From UBA1724 sp963632245 (lineage in GTDB: Bacteria > Verrucomicrobiota > Lentisphaeria > Oligosphaerales > Oligosphaeraceae), in the NCBI GenBank assembly GCA_963632245.1, contig CAVGTF010000002.1:1-56599 (forward strand): a stretch of DNA of 56,599 nt, in the 5' to 3' direction. Positions 35,397 to 42,280 of this stretch are shown here, in pieces (the first letter of the stretch is position 1; the number at the start of each line of letters is the position of its first letter). The translations under genes and the position numbers were made by a program. Under the pieces are notes generated by a model. It had not been told where the DNA came from and did not search any database. It worked only from the letters and a program-made list of their open reading frames with translations.

Positions 35397-37718
35397 ATGA
35401 GCAGTCGCCTTCTTAGCCTTCTTCTTACACTGGCATTCCTTCTCTGCGCCGCACCACGCTTCGCCGCACAGCAGCCCGCCGCTCCCGAAAAGGCGACGCT
35501 GCAGATCCAGGCGGACGAGCTGAGCTACGGCGTGGACAGCGCGGTGGCGCAGGCCTCCGGAAATGTGGTGGTGGACTACGGGAAGATCCGCATGACCTGC
35601 CAGCAGGCCTCCGTCAACCAGCAGACCAAGGATTTCTCTGCCAGCGGCGATGTGGTGATCTCTATGGAAGGGCAGGGCAGCTGGCAGGCGCCCTCGCTTC
35701 ACGGAAATCTGGATGATGCCACGGTCGCCTTCGGGCCTTTCCGCATGGACACCGAGGTCTGGCATCTGGGCGGCGATTCCGGCGAGAGCCTGGGCGCCGA
35801 CGACGGACAGATTGTTAAGAATGGCTGGATGAGCACCTGCGACTGCGAACACCCGCACTACCGCATCCAGGCTGCCGAAATCCGCTATAACCACACCGAC
35901 AACACCGTCGTCGCAAAGCACGCCACCCTCCGGGTGGGCGATCTCCCGATCTTCTATCTTCCCTGGCTCTTCGGTACCGCCGACGACATGGCGGGAATGG
36001 TCTTCCGTCCCGGATACTCCGGCAAGCGCGGCGCGTATCTCCGCTTGGGGCGCCTCTGGAAGCACAGCGACAAGGGCAGTAGCCAGGTCTATGTGGATGG
36101 CATGACCAAGCGCGGCGTGGGCGTAGGACAGGAGACCGACTATCGCTCCGACAACCGCGATGTCCAGACCACCCTCTATGCTCTCCACGACCAGGATCCC
36201 GCCGAGACCCGCCCCGGATACGACCGGCGCTTCCGCTCCCAGGATGATCGCTTCCGCCTGAAGCTCTATCTGCGTGAGGAACTCGCCGAAAACTGGTCCC
36301 TGCGCCTCAATGTGGACTACCTCTCCGATATCTCCATGCTGGACGACTGGTTCCGCCACGATTGGCGGCACTGGGGACAGCCCCGCTCTTTCGCCACTCT
36401 TTCCTACGACAACGGCTGGCTTCACTCCGCCATCACCGCGCGTCCCCGCCTGAACCAGTTCTACACCGTCGGCGAGCAGCTCCCCGAGTGGTCCTTGGAT
36501 ATCCCCCGGAATACCTTGCTGGATCTGGGCGTCCCGCTGGTCTACTCCTCTCACTCCAGCGCCGGCTTCTATACCATGAAGTGGCGTGACAGCGATGTGG
36601 ACCGGAAGGCCCTCATTCCCGCCAGCGAATACGATCCCCGCCGACATGGCGACCCCGAGGACTACCGGAGCTTCCGCGCAGATACCCTCCATACCATCCA
36701 GGCACCCCTGGAATTCTTCGATGCCATCACCCTGACTCCCCGCGCCAGCGTCCGCGCAACCGGCTATTCCCGCACCAGCAAGCGCCGCGTCACCCAGAAG
36801 CAGCTCGCCGAGTGGATCGAGGCCGATAACCCCGATGACCCCAGCAACTCCTGGCCTGTGGACGGCGGATATGACGACCGCGGGGGAAGCAAGGTCCGCA
36901 TCGCCACCGAGCTGGGCCTGGAGGGCCGCTCCGCCTTCACCAGCGACTGGATGGACGCCAAATGCGATTGGCTGGAGATGGACGGTCTCCGCCATGTGGT
37001 GGAACCCTATTTCAACTACACCTACTCCGGCGCGCCCTCTGTGGACCGCGAGAAGCTCTACTTCTTCGACGAGGTCGACCGACTCCAGCGGCAGAATTTC
37101 CTGCGTCTTGGATTGGAACAGCGCTGGCTCACTCGCGATGACGGCGGACACTCCCGAACGCTCCTTTCGCTGGAGAACTACCTGGATATCCACCACCGCG
37201 TCGGCGATGAGACTGGCCGCCACTGGGGCGACTTCGGTACCCGGCTGGTCCTCCAGCCCCGCTCCGATCTGCGCCTCTGGGGCGTGCTCCTCCATGACGT
37301 GGGCGCCGGCGAGATTCAGCGCGGCGAGGTGGGCGTCCGCTTCGGCGAGGAGGAGACCGGCTCTTTCAGCCTGAAATACACCTATCGGAACGACCACCTC
37401 TCACGCTCCGTATACTCCATGGGATCCTCGCTGGCGGATTTCACCGGCGAATCCAGCTACCTGAAGCGATACTTCCAGACTGCCGACACCATCTCCGCGC
37501 AGGTCAATATTCCCCTGAACTCCATCACCAGCCTGGAAGTCGGCGCGGAATACGACTTCGAGAAGAACAACTTGGAGGAACACCACTACTACATCACCCG
37601 ACAGCTTCATTGTTGGACGCTGGTGGGCGGCGTGGGATGGGATGACCACGAATTCGAGGCCGTCATCCTCCTGCGGCTCGTGGCATTCCCCAACGTGAAG
37701 CTGAACCTGAATCTCTAG
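35397..37718 (+). CDS. lptD: LPS-assembly protein LptD (OstA)
   Basis: 773 residues, close to E. coli LptD (784). A signal peptide (MSSRLLSLLLTLAFLLCAAPRFA) is followed by the LptA-like OstA domain (about 34-170; TLQIQADELSYGVDSAVAQASGNVVV) and a large C-terminal beta-barrel rich in alternating aromatic strands (about 190-773). STCDCEHPHYRIQA carries a Cys pair where LptD has its inter-domain disulfide cysteines; the matching C-terminal pair is reduced to scattered single Cys. It inserts LPS into the outer leaflet. It is 20 bases after gmhA with an AAGGA-like site, so it is part of the same operon. Confidence 0.88.
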   Translation: MSSRLLSLLLTLAFLLCAAPRFAAQQPAAPEKATLQIQADELSYGVDSAVAQASGNVVVDYGKIRMTCQQASVNQQTKDFSASGDVVISMEGQGSWQAPSLHGNLDDATVAFGPFRMDTEVWHLGGDSGESLGADDGQIVKNGWMSTCDCEHPHYRIQAAEIRYNHTDNTVVAKHATLRVGDLPIFYLPWLFGTADDMAGMVFRPGYSGKRGAYLRLGRLWKHSDKGSSQVYVDGMTKRGVGVGQETDYRSDNRDVQTTLYALHDQDPAETRPGYDRRFRSQDDRFRLKLYLREELAENWSLRLNVDYLSDISMLDDWFRHDWRHWGQPRSFATLSYDNGWLHSAITARPRLNQFYTVGEQLPEWSLDIPRNTLLDLGVPLVYSSHSSAGFYTMKWRDSDVDRKALIPASEYDPRRHGDPEDYRSFRADTLHTIQAPLEFFDAITLTPRASVRATGYSRTSKRRVTQKQLAEWIEADNPDDPSNSWPVDGGYDDRGGSKVRIATELGLEGRSAFTSDWMDAKCDWLEMDGLRHVVEPYFNYTYSGAPSVDREKLYFFDEVDRLQRQNFLRLGLEQRWLTRDDGGHSRTLLSLENYLDIHHRVGDETGRHWGDFGTRLVLQPRSDLRLWGVLLHDVGAGEIQRGEVGVRFGEEETGSFSLKYTYRNDHLSRSVYSMGSSLADFTGESSYLKRYFQTADTISAQVNIPLNSITSLEVGAEYDFEKNNLEEHHYYITRQLHCWTLVGGVGWDDHEFEAVILLRLVAFPNVKLNLNL

Positions 37719-37764
37719 CGTACAATCCGCTCCGAGAAAATGTCCCTTTTTGGGGCGGGGACAC

Positions 37765-37792
37765 TTGCAAACGCTTCGGAAACGGATACAGT
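37765..37792 (+). promoter_or_regulatory. Promoter of tRNA-Leu
   Basis: TTGCAA (37765-37770), a 16-bp spacer and TACAGT (37787-37792), 44 bp upstream of the tRNA. It has the same TTGCAAAC -35 form as tRNA-Lys. Confidence 0.5.
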
Positions 37793-37836
37793 ACCCGCGT
37801 TGTCAGCCCGAGAGGGTCGTACAGCGACATTTTTAT

Positions 37837-37923
37837 GCCCGGGTGGCGGAATTGGCAGACGCGTTAGGTTGAGGGCCTAATGGAGTAACATCCGTGCGGG
37901 TTCAAGTCCCGCTCCGAGCACCA
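37837..37923 (+). tRNA. tRNA-Leu (anticodon GAG)
   Basis: A class II tRNA of 87 bases with a long variable arm (TGGAGTAACATCC) and encoded CCA. The anticodon stem TTAGG/CCTAA encloses loop TTGAGGG with anticodon GAG (reads CUC). The T-arm GCGGG-TTCAAGT-CCCGC is normal. The acceptor stem GCCCGGG/TCCGAGC has a C3-A70 mismatch and a G7-U66 wobble, which is unusual. Confidence 0.95.
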
Positions 37924-37929
37924 TTTCAG

Positions 37930-37962
37930 TCCCGGCTACCCTTGTGGTGGCCGGGATTTTTT
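37930..37962 (+). terminator. Intrinsic terminator after tRNA-Leu
   Basis: TCCCGGC (37930-37936) pairs with GCCGGGA (37950-37956), followed by TTTTTTGTTTT. Only six bases separate it from the tRNA CCA. Confidence 0.85.
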
Positions 37963-38054
37963 GTTTTCGCAAAAGAACGCCCGCCGCCCTGTGTTTGGCG
38001 GCTGGACGCCCTGTGGGGTTTTGTGCATTTTGACGGGAGGCGAGAGGACGTTTC

Positions 38055-39911
38055 ATGGGCTCACCCATGGATACCATCTATGATGTGATTGTGGTGGGCG
38101 GCGGACACGCCGGCTGCGAGGCCGCATTGGCCTCCGCACGCCTGGGCGCCCGGACTCTGCTCTTCACGCTGAACCAGGATCACCTGGCGCAGATGTCCTG
38201 CAATCCCTGTATTGGCGGCGTGGCAAAGGGACAGCTGGTCCGCGAGATCGATGCCCTGGGCGGCGAGATGGGCCGCAATGCCGACGCCACCACCATACAG
38301 TTCCGGATGCTCAACCAGTCCATGGGCGCCGCGGCATACTCCCCACGGGCACAATGCGACAAGGCGCTCTATCAGCGCCGAATGAAGTTCGTGCTGGAGC
38401 TCCAGGAGAATCTGGATCTCCTCCAGGGCGAGGTGGTGGGACTCCTCCTGGACGGCGACCAGCAGGTCTGCGGAGTGCGCACCGCCTTCGGCGAAGAGTG
38501 GCGCGCGCGCTGCGTGGTGCTCTCCACGGGCACCTTCCTGGGCGGAACCCTCCACTACGGTCTCTGCCAGTCCATCGGCGGCCGCGCCGGCGACGCCGCA
38601 TCCCTGGCGCTCTCGCGCTTCCTGGGCGGGGAGTTGGGACTGGAGATGGGGCGCTTGAAGACGGGCACACCCGTGCGCGTGCTGGGACGCACCCTGGATT
38701 TCCACTCCATGGAGCCCCAGGAGGCCGATGCCTCCGGCGCGTGCTTCTCCTTCGGTCCCGAGGATCGCGGACACGTCCCCTTCTTCGGGGAACTCCATCT
38801 GGAGCGCCGGCGATGCTATCTGACGCACTCCACCGAAAAGACCCGCCAGCTGATCCTGGATAACCTCCAGCGCTCGGCGATGTATTCCGGCGCCATCCAC
38901 GGCATCGGCACCCGGTATTGTCCCTCTTTCGAGGACAAGGTGGTTCGCTTCACCGACCATCCCTGCCACCATATTTTCGTGGAGCCCGAGGGCGATTCCA
39001 CTGACGAATACTACCTCAATGGCCTCTCTACCTCCATGCCCGTGGAGATCCAGTGGCAGATGGTCCGCTCGCTCCCCGGCTGCGAGAACGCCTTCATCTC
39101 CCGATACGCCTACGCCATCGAATACGACATGGTGATGCCCTCTCAGCTGGATACCTCACTGGCCCTCCGCAGATACCCCAGTCTCTTCCTGGCAGGACAG
39201 ATCAACGGCACTTCCGGTTACGAGGAGGCTGCCGGACAGGGATTGCTGGCCGGCATCAACGCCGCACGCCGCGCGCTCCAGAAGGGCGAGCCACTCCGGC
39301 TGCGGCGCGATCAGGCATATCTGGGCGTCATGGTGGATGACTTGGTCACCAAGGAGATCGTGGAGCCCTATCGGCTCTTTACCTCCCGCGCAGAATACCG
39401 ACTGGCACTCCGGCAGGATAACGCCGACCGGCGTCTGACTGCACTGGGACACGAGGTCGGCCTGGCGACCGATGCCGCATTCAATCGCGTGCGTTCCCTG
39501 GAGGCGGAATTGGTTCAGGCAAAGGAGGAGCTGACGCATATCCGCCTGGACGGCAAGAGCGTTTCGGAGCTCCTAGCACGACCGGATTTCCACTACGAGG
39601 AACACGCGGAATTGCCGAAACTCCCCCCACGGGTGCTGCAGCAGCTGACGGTGGATGCCCGCTATGCGGGATACCTCGCCCAACAGGAAAATCAGGCGCG
39701 CGGAATGCGGGAGCTGGAAAAGTGGTCGCTTCCACGGGATTTCAATTACGATATCCCCGGGATCTCTCCGGAGGCACGACAGAAGCTGAAGCGCCGGCAG
39801 CCCGAGAATCTGGGACAGGCCGCACGCATCGATGGCGTCACGCCCGCGGAAATCGGAATCCTGCAGGTCCATCTGCGGCGAAATGCCGGCGAGGCGCGGT
39901 CGCGACGATAA
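38055..39911 (+). CDS. mnmG: tRNA uridine-5-carboxymethylaminomethyl modification enzyme MnmG (GidA)
   Basis: 618 residues, the full family length. The FAD-binding GGGHAGCEAA motif is near the N-terminus, with MSCNPCIGGVAKGQLVREID, TGTFLGG, GRLKTGTP (MnmG signature) and INGTSGYEEAAGQG. With MnmE it installs the cmnm5 group on wobble U34 of several tRNAs. mnmE is not in the window. GGAGGCGAGAGG stands 7-19 bases before ATG 38055, which favours this start over MDTIYD at 38067. rdgB follows 37 bases later. Confidence 0.95.
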   Translation: MGSPMDTIYDVIVVGGGHAGCEAALASARLGARTLLFTLNQDHLAQMSCNPCIGGVAKGQLVREIDALGGEMGRNADATTIQFRMLNQSMGAAAYSPRAQCDKALYQRRMKFVLELQENLDLLQGEVVGLLLDGDQQVCGVRTAFGEEWRARCVVLSTGTFLGGTLHYGLCQSIGGRAGDAASLALSRFLGGELGLEMGRLKTGTPVRVLGRTLDFHSMEPQEADASGACFSFGPEDRGHVPFFGELHLERRRCYLTHSTEKTRQLILDNLQRSAMYSGAIHGIGTRYCPSFEDKVVRFTDHPCHHIFVEPEGDSTDEYYLNGLSTSMPVEIQWQMVRSLPGCENAFISRYAYAIEYDMVMPSQLDTSLALRRYPSLFLAGQINGTSGYEEAAGQGLLAGINAARRALQKGEPLRLRRDQAYLGVMVDDLVTKEIVEPYRLFTSRAEYRLALRQDNADRRLTALGHEVGLATDAAFNRVRSLEAELVQAKEELTHIRLDGKSVSELLARPDFHYEEHAELPKLPPRVLQQLTVDARYAGYLAQQENQARGMRELEKWSLPRDFNYDIPGISPEARQKLKRRQPENLGQAARIDGVTPAEIGILQVHLRRNAGEARSRR

Positions 39912-39948
39912 AAATCACATTTGACATAACGCAGGGAGGAGTTCTTCC

Positions 39949-40542
39949 ATGAAGGTCGTTCTGGCAACATCCAACGAACACAAGGTCCGCGAATATGCGC
40001 AGATGCTGGAGCCCCTGGGGGTGACGGTGGTCAGCGCCGCCCAGATGGGCGGAATGCCGGAGGTGGAGGAGGACGGCGAGACCTTCGAGGAAAATGCCGC
40101 CAAGAAGGCGCGGGAGGCCGCGCGGCATTTCGGCTGCGCCGTCATGGCGGATGACTCCGGCCTGGAGGTCCTGGCACTCCATGGTGAGCCCGGCGTGCGC
40201 TCCGCGCGCTATGCGGGGGAGGGCGGCAATGATGGCCGGAATCTGGCGAAGCTGCTGGGAAAGCTCCAGGGCGTGGAGGACCGCCGCGCACGATTTGTCT
40301 GCGTAATCGCTCTGGCGGAGGCCGATGGCACTCTCCGGGGTGTGGTGCGGGGGGAGGTCCAGGGGACGATGGCACATGAGAGCCACGGCACCGGCGGCTT
40401 TGGATACGATCCCGCCTTCATTCCCCAGGGATACGACCAGACCTTCGGCGAACTGCCCCAGGAGGTCAAGAACCAACTGAGCCACCGCGGAAACGCCCTT
40501 CGCGCCGCTGTCCGGGAATTCTTCTCTACCCCACAGAAGTAG
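39949..40542 (+). CDS. rdgB: dITP/XTP pyrophosphatase (RdgB/HAM1)
   Basis: 197 residues, the standard size. Motifs: VLATSNEHKVREY (SxNxxK substrate loop), DGETFEENAAKKA, MADDSGLEV, PGVRSARYAG, GTGGFGYDPAF and LSHRGNAL. The enzyme hydrolyses non-canonical purine triphosphates (dITP, XTP) to monophosphates, keeping them out of nucleic acids. A GGGAGGAG Shine-Dalgarno sits 8-15 bases before the start. It lies between mnmG and a small membrane protein in an apparent operon. Confidence 0.94.
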   Translation: MKVVLATSNEHKVREYAQMLEPLGVTVVSAAQMGGMPEVEEDGETFEENAAKKAREAARHFGCAVMADDSGLEVLALHGEPGVRSARYAGEGGNDGRNLAKLLGKLQGVEDRRARFVCVIALAEADGTLRGVVRGEVQGTMAHESHGTGGFGYDPAFIPQGYDQTFGELPQEVKNQLSHRGNALRAAVREFFSTPQK

Positions 40543-40553
40543 CATCACACGAT

Positions 40554-41039
40554 ATGGTCTTCCAATTCCCTCAAAAACGACGGACACTCCTGCCTACACG
40601 TGTCGTCATCTATCTCATCGTCCTCCTCGCAGTGGCGTGGGTCCTCTGGCGCTACGACCAGAATGTCCAGCAGGAACACTCCGCACAGAGCCAGGTGACC
40701 ACCGCCACTGCCCCCGTCGCGGAAAAAGAGACGCTCCGGTCCGCGGACACTACGCCCCGCGGACCCATGCTGGTTCTGCTGGGAAAGTCCGACGACGACC
40801 TGGGAAAGGCGGGAAAGCTCGCGAAGGAGCTTCTGGAGAATCGCGGAATCGCTGTGGTGAGGATGACCAGCGACGCCCCCGAGGACCTGGAAATCCTGAA
40901 GAAGTCCTTCAATATCCCCCCAGAACAAACCGAATTCCCCATAGCAATCCTCTTCTCTGCCACCGACCAGGAACTCGCACGAATCCTCCCACCCATCACA
41001 CGCGAAAAACTCCAGACACTCCTTACTCCCCAAAAGTAA
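40554..41039 (+). CDS. Membrane-anchored protein of unknown function
   Basis: 161 residues. A basic N-terminus and one TM helix (about 17-34, VVIYLIVLLAVAWVLW) are followed by a Thr/Ala-rich linker and a soluble domain (about 69-160) with GPMLVLLGKSDDDLGKAGKLAKELLENRG and PIAILFSATDQELARI. The alternation of strands and helices could be a thioredoxin-like fold, but there is no CxxC motif, so redox activity is unlikely. It starts eleven bases after rdgB. Not recognised as a named family. Confidence 0.6.
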   Translation: MVFQFPQKRRTLLPTRVVIYLIVLLAVAWVLWRYDQNVQQEHSAQSQVTTATAPVAEKETLRSADTTPRGPMLVLLGKSDDDLGKAGKLAKELLENRGIAVVRMTSDAPEDLEILKKSFNIPPEQTEFPIAILFSATDQELARILPPITREKLQTLLTPQK

Positions 41040-41097
41040 CGGAAGGTAGTAGAAAACCGACGGATAGACCCCAAACAGACAAAGGAGACCGCAGAAT

Positions 41098-41631
41098 ATG
41101 AAGGTAGTAATGATTACTGGCAGTGCCCACAAGCATGGAACAACCGCGACTCTTGCCGATAAATTCGAACAGGGGGTGAAGGATGCCGGACATGAGGTGT
41201 TCCGGTTTGACGCCGCATTCAAGTCAGTTCATCCCTGTATTGCATGCGATAAGTGCCACGAAAGTGGGGAATGCGTTTTCCATGCCGACGATATGAAAAC
41301 TCTGAATCCGCATCTGCTGGAAGCGGATGTGGTGGCCTTTGTTTCCCCTATCTACTATTTTGCCATCAATGCGCAAATCAAGGCAGTGATTGACAGGTTT
41401 TATGCCAATGATGATGCCCTGCAACGTGGAAAAAAAGGAGTCCTGATTACTGCCATGGCAGACACGGAAATCTCCGCTGCATGCGGCGCAAACGCGTCCT
41501 TCCAGGAAATGCTGAAATACCTGAAGTGGGAGAATGCCGGCGTCCTGAATGCTAAAAATGCCTCCACTGCTTCAGATCTGAACGAGCAGGACCTGACAAA
41601 GGCCTACAACCTGGGACGAAACCTGGTGTAA
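41098..41631 (+). CDS. Flavodoxin-family NAD(P)H-dependent oxidoreductase
   Basis: 177 residues with a flavodoxin-like fold. MITGSAHKHGTTATLADKF is the FMN phosphate loop, SPIYYFAINAQIKAVIDRFY is the family motif near the isoalloxazine, and HPCIACDKCHESGECVFHADDM resembles the cysteine segment of iron-sulfur flavoproteins and related azoreductase-like proteins. Substrate unknown. AAAGGAGA lies 11-18 bases upstream. Codon choice is less GC-biased than in the neighbouring housekeeping genes, and the downstream 300 bases look foreign, so acquisition by transfer is plausible. Confidence 0.82.
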   Translation: MKVVMITGSAHKHGTTATLADKFEQGVKDAGHEVFRFDAAFKSVHPCIACDKCHESGECVFHADDMKTLNPHLLEADVVAFVSPIYYFAINAQIKAVIDRFYANDDALQRGKKGVLITAMADTEISAACGANASFQEMLKYLKWENAGVLNAKNASTASDLNEQDLTKAYNLGRNLV

Positions 41632-41949
41632 AACAACCGCGCCCATCCGGTGTAAATCCTGGGCTGTTATCGTCGGCGTCAAGACCACGATCATTCACAC
41701 ACCGGTCGGAAAGACGTGGTGCCCCACGGAGTTACGCGGAAAGAGCCCGCATACCCCTTAATACCTCGGCTACACAGGGAAATAGGGTGTGACGGGGTTG
41801 GTGTAATGCCCCCTGAATCAACAGGGGGCATTACACTTTCAAGCCTCCTTTGTCTTGGAATTGTGTTAATGTTGGAAGTTTCACGCAAAGCCAATAACAG
41901 CTAGTATAGCGCTTTTTTGCGGCTATCTGCCGGAAAGACTGTTTTTTCT
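41632..41949. other. Non-coding or decayed stretch with a perfect 15-bp hairpin
   Basis: GTGTAATGCCCCCTG (41801-41815) pairs exactly with CAGGGGGCATTACAC (41822-41836) around AATCAA. Short ORFs on both strands (plus 41716-41904, minus 41691-41894) cross the hairpin, and neither is recognised. The hairpin could terminate the flavodoxin transcript or be a mobile-element end, but no T-run follows. Confidence 0.45.
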
Positions 41950-41978
41950 TTGACTTTAGCGCGCGTTTGTAGTACTAT
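41950..41978 (+). promoter_or_regulatory. Predicted promoter of the GH42-like gene
   Basis: TTGACT (41950-41955), a 17-bp spacer and TACTAT (41973-41978). It would produce a 5' leader of about 295 bases that is rich in G-tracts. A second weaker candidate (TTGTTT 42161-42166, 17 bp, TAGAAT 42184-42189) would give a leader of about 85 bases. Confidence 0.5.
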
Positions 41979-41984
41979 CGGTCT

Positions 41985-42174
41985 GGGGGGGAGCCCCATT
42001 TGGTATTCAGCCCTGCGGACTTTGAGGTGAGGAGTGTGAGTGGGGAGGGCAGGTGTGTGGGGGGAAAAGGTGTCGGTTTGGAGGACCTGCTTCAGGGGGG
42101 GGGCAGTGCATACCCAGCGGGCGTGTGATGAAAAAGGTGGAAAAAAGGTGGTGTGGGGGGTTGTTTTGTGGGGG
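41985..42174 (+). promoter_or_regulatory. G-tract-rich leader of the GH42-like gene
   Basis: Runs of G7 (41985-41991), G6 (42059-42064), G9 (42095-42103), G6 (42155-42160) and G5 (42170-42174) lie on the sense strand between the upstream promoter and the gene, with several GGG and GG runs between. Such spacing could allow RNA G-quadruplexes. No known riboswitch was recognised. Confidence 0.35.
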
Positions 42175-42280
42175 AATTTTGGCTAGAATATTGTTGTGGC
42201 GGTGTTATGCGGCTACGAGGTTTGTCTCGGGATGTTGATTTGCATTGCCCATTTTTCCCCCTTTTTATTCCTCCATCACC

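Noticed and set aside
35328..37397. Minus-strand ORF of 689 codons antisense to lptD
   Set aside because: A codon-register shadow; lptD has a signal peptide and the OstA domain.
37736..37830. GC-rich hairpins before tRNA-Leu as a possible small RNA
   Set aside because: Only short imperfect pairing; the tRNA promoter explains most of the conserved-looking sequence.
41716..41904. Short plus-strand ORF (62 codons) after the flavodoxin gene
   Set aside because: It spans the perfect hairpin, has no homology I recognise, no ribosome site, and an equally long ORF lies on the other strand.
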